Assembly (NCBI GenBank): GCA_018798825.1
Contig: CP076355.1
Location: 1,146,001 to 1,210,000, forward strand
Reading direction: 5' to 3'
Length of the DNA stretch: 64,000 nt
Origin: Ochrobactrum sp. BTU1
GTDB lineage: Bacteria; Pseudomonadota; Alphaproteobacteria; Rhizobiales; Rhizobiaceae
The notes beneath the pieces are model-generated. The model was given only the letters and a program-made list of their open reading frames with translations, was not told the DNA's origin and did not search any database. Below are positions 1 through 6,696 of this stretch, piece after piece. Position 1 is the stretch's first letter, and the number at the start of each line of letters is the position of its first letter. Both the position numbers and the translations under genes were made by a program.

Positions 1-1
1 G

Positions 2-337
2 GCCGCTCAATACAAAGACCTTGAGGATTACGCCCGCGAAGCAACGAAGGCCATTACCGGCCTGACGGGCGGCGGCTCTGAATATTTTGGCAAGCGAATA
101 GGTGAAGTCTTTACGGCAGATATTCCGTTCTGCCTTGAGCGTATCCGTGGTCGTTATGCATCCAAGACAGAAGTTAAGCGCCTCGAAAAGAAACTATCGG
201 TCGCAACAGGGGCGTTGGGAAAAATCAGCGATGCAAAAACCGAACTGAATTCACCACACGACTATAGCAGAGGCTGGAATGACGCTCTTTTCCGCGTTCG
301 TCAAATAGCCCGCGCCGCCTTGGAGGATCGCCCATGA
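2..337 (+). CDS. Partial phage-type hypothetical protein (5' end outside window)
   Basis: An open frame runs from the window edge to a TGA at 335-337 and encodes 111 residues without an in-window start, so it is truncated only by the window. The sequence is polar and mostly helical, with a Lys/Glu-rich stretch in the middle and a YSRGWNDAL motif near the C terminus. Such (G/R)xNDAL endings are common in small phage and genomic-island proteins of unknown role. The stop overlaps the ATG of the next small gene (ATGA), so the two are translationally coupled. I do not recognise a function. Position upstream of an alpA-like gene and an integrase suggests it belongs to an integrated element. Confidence 0.6.
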   Translation, partial: AAQYKDLEDYAREATKAITGLTGGGSEYFGKRIGEVFTADIPFCLERIRGRYASKTEVKRLEKKLSVATGALGKISDAKTELNSPHDYSRGWNDALFRVRQIARAALEDRP

Positions 338-480
338 CCCTCATTGACAGACTATCCAAGCTGGACGGGCCTGATGCGACCATAGCAGCAACCAAACAGA
401 AAATCCGCGATTCGTTCAAGGGCGTTCGACCATGCATCGCCCTCTTGCGAGCAAAGGAGGCCAAGAATGGGGCAGGCTGA
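334..480 (+). CDS. Small phage-type protein, 48 aa
   Basis: ATG at 334 overlaps the stop of the preceding gene (ATGA). The 48-residue product begins MTLIDRLSKLDGPDATI and ends with a Lys/Ala-rich helix. Similar short proteins starting MTLIDRLSKLDGPD are familiar from Rhizobiales prophages, but no function is known to me. It ends inside the next overlapping frame, whose ATG (467) is preceded by an AAAGGAGG ribosome-binding site lying within this gene. Confidence 0.5.
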   Translation: MTLIDRLSKLDGPDATIAATKQKIRDSFKGVRPCIALLRAKEAKNGAG

Positions 481-673
481 CGATAGGGCCACAGTGAAGT
501 GGGGATTTGAACCCCACGAAAGCAACGGGTTAGCAATAGGCAAAGCCACATTCCCGACGATAACCACCCGCGACGCTACTTTGCTCGTCGCGCCCTTCAC
601 TGTGAATTCAAATCTTACTGTTGCGCGCCAACTTTGGCAACTAACTAGCCAAGCCCTGAAAGGCGGTGAGTGA
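467..673 (+). CDS. Possible small hypothetical protein, 68 aa (overlaps a structured element)
   Basis: ATG at 467 follows an almost ideal AAAGGAGG at 453-460 and the TGA overlaps the ATG of the alpA-like gene at 673, so gene spacing supports translation. Against this, the frame is crossed by a long inverted repeat with a tRNA T-arm-like hairpin (490-604), and the peptide contains WGFEP, typical of reading across an inverted TTCAAATCC T-loop. It matches no family I know. The frame may be a coupling leader rather than a functional protein. Confidence 0.35.
   Translation: MGQADDRATVKWGFEPHESNGLAIGKATFPTITTRDATLLVAPFTVNSNLTVARQLWQLTSQALKGGE
490..604 (-). other. tRNA-like structured element (10-bp closing stem plus T-arm)
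   Basis: CACAGTGAAG at 490-499 is the exact reverse complement of CTTCACTGTG at 595-604. Read on the minus strand, the closed segment has a 7-bp GC-rich hairpin just inside the 5' side (569-575 with 586-592) and, next to the 3' arm, a hairpin with a TTCAAAT loop and GGGG/CCCC stem (501-515), i.e. a canonical T-arm abutting an acceptor-like stem. I cannot find a convincing anticodon arm in the middle, and no CCA follows. It may be a degenerate tRNA, an integration target or another structured RNA. Compare 9761-9882, which has the same layout. Confidence 0.3.
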
Positions 674-855
674 TGGCTGAAATGTATCTTACTGGTCCTC
701 AAGTCACTCAAAGGTATCAGATCAGCAACATGACGCTTTACAGGTGGCAGCACGACGAAAATCTAAATTTCCCTAAGCCGATGACTGTAAACCGAAGGAA
801 ATACTTCAAGGAGTCTGATCTTGCTGATTGGGACAGGTCTCAGACGGCGCACTGA
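673..855 (+). CDS. AlpA-family DNA-binding protein (excisionase/regulator)
   Basis: The 60-residue product is a small winged-helix MerR/AlpA-type protein: a YLTGPQVTQRYQIS turn at residues 5-18, MTLYRWQ as the recognition helix, NFPKPMTVNRRKY as the hairpin, then an ESDLADWDRS terminal helix. AlpA proteins act as excisionases or activators of integrase genes in P4-like elements. ATG 673 overlaps the previous stop and follows GGCGGTGAG; a GTG at 670 is also possible. The last 50 bases overlap, tail to tail, the 3' end of the integrase, fitting a compact integration/excision module. Confidence 0.8.
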   Translation: MAEMYLTGPQVTQRYQISNMTLYRWQHDENLNFPKPMTVNRRKYFKESDLADWDRSQTAH

Positions 856-2080
856 CAACGGACATTACATGGGCTGCCCATTCATCAAGGGCGGCCCTTT
901 TTTCATTCGCATAATCGTGCCGGTTGTATACCGCTGCCACGCCTTTGATAGACCCACTTTTGTGATTCAATACTGCTTCGACGACTTGAACAGGATGGCG
1001 CAGAGCGGCCATTCCTGACGCGCCAGTGCGGCGTAGGTCGTGCAAGCGCCATTCAGCGACAGTTATATCATCAGACTTCTCACCGCGCTCTATGGCTTGC
1101 TTCTGCGCTATTTCTAGCATCTTGGCGTCCAGCTTAGTCTTCGCCTTTGAATATCCGCTAACGCTTGTTTCACCGGTTGTTGTGAAAAGGAATCCACTAT
1201 CGCTTTTGACTTTTGGCAAACCCTTGATAAGCAAAGCGACTGCAGGCGACAACGGCACCACATGGGCCTTGCCATTCTTGGCCCTCTCTTTGGGAATGAT
1301 CCAGGCATTCCCTTGCAGGTCGAACTCATTCCAAACTGCGCCAGCCACTTCCTCACGCCGCTGACACGTCAACGCTAGCAACTGCACCATCGGTCCAAAT
1401 GGCCAGCCAATGGCGTCACACGCCTGCCATATCAGCTTGAGTTCGTCATCTGAGATAACGCGATCACGACTAACTTCCTTCGTTGGAGCCTTAACCGCAG
1501 CCATGGGCGACGCATCGATAACTGACCTTTCTGCGCACCAGTTAAAGAAACGGCGCAAAACGGCATGCACTCGATTGGCCGATACAGGCGCGCCCTTGTC
1601 TACGATCGCGTCCAGAAGCGCCACTACGTCGCGGCGAGTGATCGACTGCACCAGCCTGCCTTTCCACCGCGGCCGCACATACTTATCAATGAACCTGGCC
1701 GTCTCTCGAGCAGTGCTAGACCGGTTGTTGCGCTCAACGTGACGTGAAATGAAGTTATCCAAGACATCGTCTATGTAGTTGGATTGATCAGCTCGCTCGA
1801 GCGCCGCTTGCCTCTTTTCTTGGGCAGGATCTTGCCCCTCAGATACGCTGCGCATAATTGCGCTGGCAGCTTTCCGGGCATCTGCTAACCCATAGGCGGG
1901 ATAGGCGCCGATAGTGACTTTTTTAGGCTTTCCCCCATACCTATATCGCACAGCCCAACTCATAGCTCCGGATGCCTGAACAATTAAATAAAGGCCAGCC
2001 ATACCACCGTCAGGTATTTCCTGCCGGGACGATGTAGGCTTGATGTTCTCAATGAATTTAACCGTTAACGCTTTTGCCAT
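806..2080 (-). CDS. int: P4-type tyrosine recombinase / integrase
   Basis: The 424-residue protein has the usual three parts of a P4-type integrase: an arm-binding DUF4102 N terminus (about 1-90, with GGMAGLYLIV and RYRYGGKPKKVTIG), a core-binding SAM-like domain (about 100-190) and a catalytic domain (about 205-400). Catalytic residues are visible: R241 in TCQRREEV, H347 and R350 in LHDLRRT, H373 in LNHKS and nucleophile Y385 in AAVYNRHDY. Its 5' end points at the tRNA fragment at 2239-2289, about 160 bp away, so it probably catalysed integration there. It looks full length and intact. Confidence 0.93.
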   Translation of the reverse strand: MAKALTVKFIENIKPTSSRQEIPDGGMAGLYLIVQASGAMSWAVRYRYGGKPKKVTIGAYPAYGLADARKAASAIMRSVSEGQDPAQEKRQAALERADQSNYIDDVLDNFISRHVERNNRSSTARETARFIDKYVRPRWKGRLVQSITRRDVVALLDAIVDKGAPVSANRVHAVLRRFFNWCAERSVIDASPMAAVKAPTKEVSRDRVISDDELKLIWQACDAIGWPFGPMVQLLALTCQRREEVAGAVWNEFDLQGNAWIIPKERAKNGKAHVVPLSPAVALLIKGLPKVKSDSGFLFTTTGETSVSGYSKAKTKLDAKMLEIAQKQAIERGEKSDDITVAEWRLHDLRRTGASGMAALRHPVQVVEAVLNHKSGSIKGVAAVYNRHDYANEKRAALDEWAAHVMSVVSAPSETCPNQQDQTP

Positions 2081-2238
2081 TGCCTCATTCCGGGGTAACG
2101 CTGGGGTAACACTTTTAGCGTTTTAGGCAAGGTTTTGCAATGTTATTATTTGTTATATACAATGTCGTAAATATTTGACTATATTCGTTTTTATAGCGTC
2201 AATATGTGATGTACTGTTATTCTTTGTTTGATGAAAGC

Positions 2239-2289
2239 ACATCATTCGTAATGATGGGGTCAGCAGTTCGAGTCTGCTAAGCGGCACCA
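2239..2289 (+). other. Attachment-site scar: 3' half of a tRNA (anticodon loop reads CGT, Thr-type)
   Basis: Bases 2240-2256 fold as a perfect anticodon arm (CATCA / TGATG, loop TTCGTAA). A T-arm follows (AGCAG, TTCGAGT, CTGCT) and an acceptor 3' strand AAGCGGC-A-CCA ends at 2289. The D-arm side is not a proper tRNA and the 5' acceptor strand (expected GCCGCTT) is missing upstream, so this is a half tRNA, not a gene. Tyrosine integrases commonly cross over in the anticodon or T-arm part and leave such 3' duplicates at the far end of the element, so I read it as attR of the element whose integrase ends at 2080. Confidence 0.7.
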
Positions 2290-2657
2290 GTAAAATCAAG
2301 CACTTAGTACTTGATGATCGACCGAGAAAAAATCCTACTCACCACATACTCACAAACTGCAATCGCTACTCAAAGGGCCATGATTTCTGCTCACCAACCT
2401 TCGCTCAAATCGTATGGTTGAAATTTGCAACGGTTACAGATTTGAAAAGCGTCAGGCTGACGTGTTTGAAAGGGATGATATTCGTCGTTTTGAAAAGCGA
2501 CACGGCGTCGGGTTGGAGAATGAAGCGGCGATACCTACCTAATTTTCCAGAGTTTTGAAAAATTGGGGCAACGGCTGCGACGAGAACTTTGGCTGATTTT
2601 TCATATGTATTGAATTTAATAGTTTTCAGGTCGCACCTAAGGGTGGAGCATTCACAA
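2290..2657. other. Gene-poor AT-rich stretch beside the attachment scar
   Basis: I see no gene with a ribosome-binding site here. A minus-strand open frame (2405-2689) is AT-rich, cysteine-peppered and has no recognisable domain; I treat it as chance. Base composition is clearly lower in GC than the integrase side, consistent with imported DNA right of the attR scar. Confidence 0.4.
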
Positions 2658-2876
2658 ATGAGACAATATTTGGATTTCATACTGCACAACTATTGGGAGG
2701 ATTATGCAAATCAAGAGGCAATATTAAGATATATCGTATCTCTGATTTCAGGCACAGCAATCGTATTACTGGTGTTTGGCTTCCATGACAGTCTATTTGA
2801 ATTTTTGACGATTTTAACGTCCATGGTTTTAGATTTCACATTTCTTTCAATAACTTACTTTTGGACAAAATTGTAA
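2658..2876 (+). CDS. Possible small membrane protein, 72 aa
   Basis: From the ATG at 2658, with GGAG nine bases upstream, a 72-residue peptide is encoded: a soluble N terminus (MRQYLDFILHNYWEDYANQ) and two hydrophobic segments (about residues 22-42 and 45-68). A longer frame starts at 2589 but without a convincing ribosome-binding site. No family recognised. The low-GC codon use differs from the catabolic operons later in the window, so horizontal origin is likely. Expression is uncertain. Confidence 0.35.
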   Translation: MRQYLDFILHNYWEDYANQEAILRYIVSLISGTAIVLLVFGFHDSLFEFLTILTSMVLDFTFLSITYFWTKL

Positions 2877-3079
2877 CTGACCATCTTGCCATAGTACCGC
2901 GACGTAGTGAATGAACCAGTTTTCTGGCGGAACTCGCCGAATTTCACACCTCTGAACGGCTCATTCCGTACCAAGATAACGCAAAGCCGTACCCCAATAA
3001 GTTTTCCCCATTTATTAGGTTTGCTCGACACCTAATCGAATACTAGATCTTTTGTCTCATGTTTCGACGGGGAAATTCT

Positions 3080-3376
3080 ATGAAAACTGTATTTTTAAGC
3101 GCTGTGCTAAGCTTATTGGTCGCCTATAATGCCAACGCACAGGGAACCAGAGCGCCACAACCCTCATGCACAAATTGTACGGCTCCCACGGAGGCTCATG
3201 GTGACGGGAACGGGAATATACTTTGCCCAGACTGTTTTGGAAAACTTTTCCCAGGGGGAGGCAGGTTGAACCCTAGTCAGGGGGTTATTGTTCCAAATGG
3301 TCACGGGGCACCTGCCTGCTCAGGGGCCGGCGGAGGCGGGTCAAGCAATACCGCTTGTTCAGGGTGTCATCAATAG
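3080..3376 (+). CDS. Exported Cys-rich small protein (cassette gene 1, copy A)
   Basis: ATG at 3080 follows GGGGA (3069-3073) and starts a clear Sec signal peptide (MKTVFLSAVLSLLV, cleavage predicted after NANA, about residue 20). The mature 78 residues carry seven cysteines in CTNC, CPDC, ACSG and ACSGC patterns. The first two pairs are 19 residues apart, as in a zinc ribbon or a disulfide knuckle. A Gly-rich linker (GAGGGGSS) precedes the last pair. The next gene starts within a few bases of the stop. A fragment of a second copy ends at 4675 with the analogous ATCGGKCHG tail and again precedes a copy of the partner gene. I do not recognise the family. Confidence 0.65.
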   Translation: MKTVFLSAVLSLLVAYNANAQGTRAPQPSCTNCTAPTEAHGDGNGNILCPDCFGKLFPGGGRLNPSQGVIVPNGHGAPACSGAGGGGSSNTACSGCHQ

Positions 3377-3386
3377 AGTGGAAGTA

Positions 3387-3800
3387 ATGGAAGCCAACGG
3401 TAAAATCGGACCACATCAAGGCATTGAGCTGAAACTTATGCTTGAGGGAAAAAAACCTCTGGCAAAGTTTGCAACTGATAACGGGATTACCGCGGAGCAG
3501 CTCGGGGACGCAGATTTTGTTCCCTACGTAAAGTCTGGCCGTATTAAACAGTTCACTGTGCAGAAATTTGGTGGATTTGTAGAGTGGAGGATTTACTGTC
3601 TGCCGGGAGAGGAGTGGCGCGCAAAATTATGCGTATTGATGCTTGAAAAGGGTGATGATCCATACTTCCGTAAACTGTTTGATGAAAATGATCTACATCG
3701 GATTGATGGAACCCTTCTTGGTTATGAGAAGACAGATGTTGAGTTCTTCATCGAAACAATCACAAAGAGACGCATTCAGTTGGCCGGAAAATCCGTTTAA
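3387..3800 (+). CDS. Partner protein of exported Cys protein (cassette gene 2, copy A)
   Basis: 137 residues from ATG 3387 (an in-frame GTG at 3378 is the alternative), directly after the stop of the exported gene. No signal peptide or membrane segment; acidic/basic and probably globular. It is clearly paralogous to the protein at 4692-5135: both share IGPHxGxELxLMLxGxKxLA, then PYVKxGxxK, a LPxEEWRxKL block in the middle and LxRxDGxLLGY near the end. The reproducible pairing with an exported Cys-rich protein suggests a functional couple (possibly effector and immunity, or exported factor and regulator), which is inference. Family not recognised. Confidence 0.65.
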   Translation: MEANGKIGPHQGIELKLMLEGKKPLAKFATDNGITAEQLGDADFVPYVKSGRIKQFTVQKFGGFVEWRIYCLPGEEWRAKLCVLMLEKGDDPYFRKLFDENDLHRIDGTLLGYEKTDVEFFIETITKRRIQLAGKSV

Positions 3801-3853
3801 GGTTGTTAAAGAAGCAGCGTACGAGAAAACATCTTGTTGATTGTTCTTGGACG

Positions 3854-4153
3854 TCAAAGCGACTTCAAACCGCCGCTGACGACAAACCCGATGAACGCCA
3901 CAACGATTCCGCCGATAATCTTCCAATTGATTCTCGATAGCGTGGATTGAATGCTTTTGTTCGAACTTTCCAGCCCTGAGAACCGCGTATCAATCCGCAC
4001 CTCCATTGCAACCCATTTCTCATCGTGGCGGGCGCTGTCGATTTCCCTTTGTCGCTGCCATGCTTCCAGCGTGGTCAAACGCTGATTGTATGACTGTGAC
4101 GAATGTTCAAGCCCGACGACACGGGCGCGCAGATCAGCTTCACTCTCTGGCAT
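3854..4153 (-). CDS. Coiled-coil protein with C-terminal membrane anchor, phage lysis-module type
   Basis: From the ATG at 4153 (GGAAGTGAG just upstream; a GTG at 4174 is the alternative) 99 residues are encoded: an amphipathic coiled coil with heptads through DLRARVVGLEHSSQSYNQRL and LEAWQRQREI, then WKIIGGIVVAFIGFVVSGG as a single C-terminal transmembrane segment. This layout matches small phage XhlA-like or holin-associated proteins. It overlaps the upstream lipoprotein gene in the style of a lysis cassette. Function is inferred from architecture and context only. Confidence 0.6.
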   Translation of the reverse strand: MPESEADLRARVVGLEHSSQSYNQRLTTLEAWQRQREIDSARHDEKWVAMEVRIDTRFSGLESSNKSIQSTLSRINWKIIGGIVVAFIGFVVSGGLKSL

Positions 4154-4161
4154 TTGTGAAC

Positions 4162-4365
4162 TCACTTCCAGCACCCCCGCGATTTCCCGAATGCGTTATG
4201 CGATGCGATTCCCCGTCCCGCGCTTAGATCATTGCCAGCGAGATAAACCGCCGTGTCAGGCTTAACGCTTATCTGCTTCCAGCCCGCGCAGTTGCTCGCA
4301 GTCTGACTGCAACCCGCCAAGCTCAAGGCAAACGCCACGAGCGTCCAACTTGATAGTTTCCTCAT
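4162..4365 (-). CDS. Small Rz1-like lipoprotein of a phage lysis module
   Basis: 67 residues with a lipoprotein signal peptide (lipobox LAGC, Cys at 19) followed by a short mature part containing NCAGWKQISV, AVYLAGNDL and a C-terminal GCWK. Proteins with NCAGW...D.AVYLA.ND......H N.FG...GCW are regular members of Rhizobiales prophage lysis regions. The gene starts inside the 3' part of the Rz-like frame at 4262-4564, in another frame, as Rz/Rz1 pairs do, so an outer-membrane spanin subunit is the best reading. Intact as far as I can see. Confidence 0.65.
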   Translation of the reverse strand: MRKLSSWTLVAFALSLAGCSQTASNCAGWKQISVKPDTAVYLAGNDLSAGRGIASHNAFGKSRGCWK

Positions 4366-4564
4366 CTATATCCGCCCTCTTTTGGATTGCCCTAGCAGTC
4401 TCCTTTGCTGCATCAATCGCAGCGTCTTGGCGTCCATCATGCTTTGCCTGTCGTACCGCGTCGGTAAGCCAATGAAGCCTATTGAAGTTTTGAGCGCCAA
4501 CAACCAACATTTGTGCGTTGAACCTGTCGTCTTCCGTTGGAAGCTGGTCAATACGCGAGAGTAC
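4262..4564 (-). pseudogene. Rz-like spanin gene, 5' truncated
   Basis: The minus frame to 4262 reads as a phage spanin-type periplasmic helix (SRIDQLPTEDDRFNAQ, TDAVRQAKHDGRQDAAID, RADIDEETIKLDA, then LGGLQSDCEQLRGL). The expected N-terminal membrane anchor is missing: upstream of about 4564 the frame runs antisense through the truncated exported-Cys gene and becomes nonsense (MALSAACCRITST). I conclude that a recombination joined the second cassette copy onto the middle of this gene. The overlapping Rz1-like lipoprotein is kept. The exact breakpoint is uncertain by some tens of bases. Confidence 0.5.
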
Positions 4565-4675
4565 GGAAACCCGGATTGGAGCGACTCTCAAGGAAAATGG
4601 TTCCCAGCTGGTCCCGGTGTTGGGGGAGCGAGTGGAGGTAATCCGGCAACATGCGGCGGAAAGTGCCACGGATGA
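4550..4675 (+). pseudogene. 3' fragment of the exported Cys protein gene (cassette gene 1, copy B)
   Basis: The last about 41 codons before the TGA at 4673-4675 resemble the tail of the exported protein at 3080-3376: a Gly/Pro-rich linker and a CGGKCHG end, matching CSGCHQ in copy A. No signal peptide or upstream Cys pairs remain; upstream of about 4550 the DNA belongs to the Rz-like gene on the other strand. It is followed 17 bases later by the GTG start of the partner gene, the same order as in copy A. So copy B of the cassette has lost most of gene 1. Confidence 0.5.
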
Positions 4676-4691
4676 TGAAGGAGATATTTAC

Positions 4692-5135
4692 GTGATTGGC
4701 CCACACGAGGGTAAAGAGCTGCAACTTATGTTGCGTGGAGAAAAAGGATTAGCGCGGTTTTGCACGACGGAAAACCTTACCCCCGAGCAAGTCGGGGACC
4801 TCGGTTTTGAGCCGTACGTCAAGGACGGCACCTTCAAGATGCACGTTTCCCGTTCGCAGAGTGGGCCGCTCATTGAAACCCGGTACTATTATCTCCCGCA
4901 AGAAGAGTGGCGGCTGAAACTGGATCTGCTCGTGGCTGAGCTTATGCACACGTCAGTTATGAGCAACTTCACGCCAGAGGACCTTCTCCGGCTTGATGGA
5001 TGGCTTCTAGGTTACTCTGGAGAAGATATTGAAGATTTTATTTGTCAGTGGAATGCGCGGAAATCCGCCAAGGACCCTACACTGGCAAAAAAGCCGCCCG
5101 GTGGGGGATCGAACCGTGATAGTTCCCCACCCTAA
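4692..5135 (+). CDS. Partner protein, paralog of 3387-3800 (cassette gene 2, copy B)
   Basis: GTG at 4692 sits eight bases after AAGGAG (4678-4683), which decides the start over the longer open frame from 4518. The 147-residue product begins VIGPHEGKELQLMLRGEKGL and aligns through its length with the protein at 3387-3800 (PYVKDGTFK, LPQEEWRLKL, LRLDGWLLGYS). Its C terminus is longer, and the last about 20 residues (KPPGGGSNRDSSPP) are encoded by DNA that in another frame is the start of the hicA remnant, so the natural C terminus has probably been replaced by read-through into neighbouring DNA. Confidence 0.65.
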   Translation: MIGPHEGKELQLMLRGEKGLARFCTTENLTPEQVGDLGFEPYVKDGTFKMHVSRSQSGPLIETRYYYLPQEEWRLKLDLLVAELMHTSVMSNFTPEDLLRLDGWLLGYSGEDIEDFICQWNARKSAKDPTLAKKPPGGGSNRDSSPP

Positions 5136-5193
5136 GAAAGACCTTCCGCAAGGAACGGCAAAGGCGATAGCGAAACAGGCGGGCCGGGAATAA
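5095..5193 (+). pseudogene. hicA: hicA 3' fragment (toxin remnant)
   Basis: In the frame ending at the TAA 5191-5193 the DNA reads TVIVPHPKKDLPQGT followed by AKAIAKQAG, the typical C-terminal half of a HicA mRNA interferase. The N-terminal half with the GSHxxF catalytic histidine is missing; upstream sequence is occupied by the end of the partner-protein gene in another frame. A hicB-like gene follows 69 bases later, as expected for hicAB order. The toxin is therefore dead. Confidence 0.7.
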
Positions 5194-5262
5194 CCAGCCT
5201 GCCAAACCGCAAAGCAATCTCTACAGTCCGAGCTCAAGCTCGCGACCGAAAGGAAAACTTGT

Positions 5263-5577
5263 ATGAAGCACTATTTCGCATTGGCGCATAAGGATGCAGA
5301 CAGCGCTTACGGTATTCAGTTTCCTGATATACCGGGCGTCTTTTCTGCGTCTGATGAGGCTGACGATATCGTCAAGAACGCGATTGTAGCCCTTCAGCTT
5401 TTCGCGGAAGACGAAGCCCTGCCCGTTCCGTCCAGTCATGCCGATATCGTGGCTCGCGAGGAAGTCCGTGCCGAATTGGCTGAAGGTGCGTATTTGGTCT
5501 CCGTTCCATTCATAGAAGACGATAGCGCATTTGTGCGCGTGGCCTTGGCATTCACCGCGTCCCGCCCATTCCGTTGA
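5263..5577 (+). CDS. hicB: HicB-like antitoxin, C-terminally shortened
   Basis: 104 residues from ATG 5263 with AAGGAAAA upstream. The N-terminal HicB fold is clear: KHYFALAHKDADSAYGIQFPD, PGVFSASDEADD, NAIVALQLFAED, and VSVPFIEDDSAFVRV at about residues 83-97. Normal HicB proteins then continue into a ribbon-helix-helix or HTH DNA-binding domain; here the frame ends after a few residues (ALAFTASRPFR) in unrelated DNA. So the toxin-binding half survives without its DNA-binding half, beside a hicA with only its 3' end. It is probably a decaying orphan. Confidence 0.7.
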   Translation: MKHYFALAHKDADSAYGIQFPDIPGVFSASDEADDIVKNAIVALQLFAEDEALPVPSSHADIVAREEVRAELAEGAYLVSVPFIEDDSAFVRVALAFTASRPFR

Positions 5578-5594
5578 GGAACACCTCCGACCAG

Positions 5595-5801
5595 TCACGC
5601 TGTAGGCGCTGCCAGTCGTCGGCCATGTTTTCCGAAATGGTCTTCTTCTGCGTCCACCACTTCCGAGAGTTGCCGCACATATGGGACGCGCACCAATGAA
5701 ACCGATTGTCCTTTGCTGAATTTCAGCTTTGCCGTGGCCTTCTTTGTGCGGGCTGCTTCCTCACGATAAATCCGGGCTTCGCGGGTATCATCGAAGTGCA
5801 T
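5595..5801 (-). CDS. Hypothetical protein, 68 aa, uncertain
   Basis: A minus-strand frame from ATG 5801 encodes a charged peptide (MHFDDTREARIYREEAARTK, then KLKFSKGQSVSLVRVP). Its last third overlaps another minus frame that reads better (MADDWQRLQRDWSEVF), which suggests a frameshifted fragment of a larger phage gene. No recognised family. It borders the truncated hicB on one side and a terminator-element region on the other. Confidence 0.25.
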   Translation of the reverse strand: MHFDDTREARIYREEAARTKKATAKLKFSKGQSVSLVRVPYVRQLSEVVDAEEDHFGKHGRRLAAPTA

Positions 5802-5985
5802 GTCACGTTAGGCCAAAAACAGCGCCTCAACACCGTGTGCAGGTATCGCCAAGGTGCATATTCATTGTCTTTCCAAATTTGATACGCCAGGGCGCCAGCA
5901 TGTGATGGGCCGTGACAGTGTGACTTCCTGAGAGTGTGAGATACTTTATTTGTGCTGCGGGCCCGCAACCAACCCCAAGGCGCAG

Positions 5986-6018
5986 AACCCCGGTTTAGCC
6001 CCCGCTGCCGGGGTTTTC
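5986..6018 (+). terminator. Stand-alone intrinsic terminator element (GCGCAGAACCCCGG family)
   Basis: AACCCCGG (5986-5993) pairs with CCGGGGTT (6008-6015) and is followed by TTTTCTT. The hairpin is preceded by GGCGCAG, the lead-in shared with the copies at 12801, 23471 and 23713. No gene on the plus strand ends just before it, so it terminates a short untranslated transcript, if any. Confidence 0.65.
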
Positions 6019-6088
6019 TTATTTCTGGAGCCAGTTAAAATTCGACTAGCGCAGGTCATCTTTGAGACGCCACTAGCGATCTGCGTAC

Positions 6089-6131
6089 CCCCGGCTTGTG
6101 CTATCCTTCATCCCACAGGCCGGGGCTTTCC
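6089..6131 (+). terminator. Terminator-like hairpin of the CCCCGGC family
   Basis: CCCCGGC (6089-6095) pairs with GCCGGGG (6119-6125) over a 23-base loop and is followed by a weak T-run (CTTTCCTTTC). Sequence after it resembles that following the hairpin at 36957-36990. Confidence 0.5.
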
Positions 6132-6229
6132 TTTCGGCATAAAAAAACCGCCTTAAGGGTGATCAATAGGTTGGCCGGCGTTGAACCAAGCCGGACTTGG
6201 TTCGTTATCCCCGCATGGAGGAAATTTCC

Positions 6230-6430
6230 ATGATTAACAACGGCTACGACATTCGTCTCGAAACGGATGGAACATGGACGGTGATTGACGTCTTCAAAGG
6301 TGAGCCTGTAGCAATCAAAGGACATCTGCAAGTTGGATTGACGGAATCAGATGCCAATGAAGCTCTTGATGGCCTCAGCCGAAAATATAGCGAGCGACAC
6401 GACGAAGGCGGTTCAGGTCGATTGCCCTGA
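6230..6430 (+). CDS. Small hypothetical protein, 66 aa
   Basis: ATG 6230 is preceded at good spacing by GGAGG, which decides it over an upstream frame start at 6197. The peptide reads as a compact alpha/beta protein (MINNGYDIRLETDGTWTVID, then FKGEPVAIKGHL and a C-terminal helix LTESDANEALDGLSRKYSE). Proteins of this kind are frequent beside DUF982 genes in Brucellaceae islands, but I know no function. It is followed after eight bases by a small membrane peptide gene. Confidence 0.65.
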   Translation: MINNGYDIRLETDGTWTVIDVFKGEPVAIKGHLQVGLTESDANEALDGLSRKYSERHDEGGSGRLP

Positions 6431-6438
6431 TCCTATTG

Positions 6439-6537
6439 ATGGGACGAAAAATGGAGTGGCTTGGCTGGGTTCCCGCGGTGGGTCTGATCACATTAGTACT
6501 CTTACTCACGGTCGTGTGGCTAATTGAGCGCGGTTAG
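6439..6537 (+). CDS. Single-span membrane peptide, 32 aa
   Basis: Reads MGRKMEWLGWVPAVGLITL and continues to a Trp-Leu-Ile-Glu-Arg-Gly end: one transmembrane helix with a positive N-terminal flank. An internal ATG at 6451 is an alternative start. It lies eight bases after the stop of the previous gene, so the two may be cotranscribed. Similar orphan membrane peptides occur at 7004, 7447 and (broken) at 23806 and 36736, always close to a terminator element. Too short for family assignment. Confidence 0.45.
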   Translation: MGRKMEWLGWVPAVGLITLVLLLTVVWLIERG

Positions 6538-6696
6538 CCACGGCCAACTCTATCGAAAAATGAGGCGGGTATCGCCAACGTGCAAATTGAAATTTTCCCT
6601 CAAATTTTGATAAATCGCCCTCTTGAAAGGGCGTAATTTCTGACTAAATCGACGCGATCATTCCGACAAAACGCGTTCGATCAAATGGAGGTTTCG

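Larger units (their letters stand above)
5802..6229. other. Non-coding stretch with two terminator elements
   Basis: No convincing gene. It contains the hairpin units at 5986-6018 and 6089-6131 and, just after the second, an ACCGCCTTAAGGGTGA block that recurs as GCCACCTTAATGGTGA after the hairpin at 36957-36990. The region therefore belongs to the repeated non-coding family. A promoter-like GATACT lies near 5937. Confidence 0.45.

Noticed and set aside
2..2080. Possible retron (inverted-repeat-bounded structured RNA at 490-604)
   Set aside because: No reverse transcriptase is encoded in the neighbourhood, and the 3' hairpin is a tRNA-type T-arm rather than an msr/msd structure.
2405..2689. 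Minus-strand 94-aa open frame
   Set aside because: No ribosome-binding site, odd Cys/Leu/Phe-rich composition in AT-rich DNA, and overlap with a more plausible plus-strand membrane protein.
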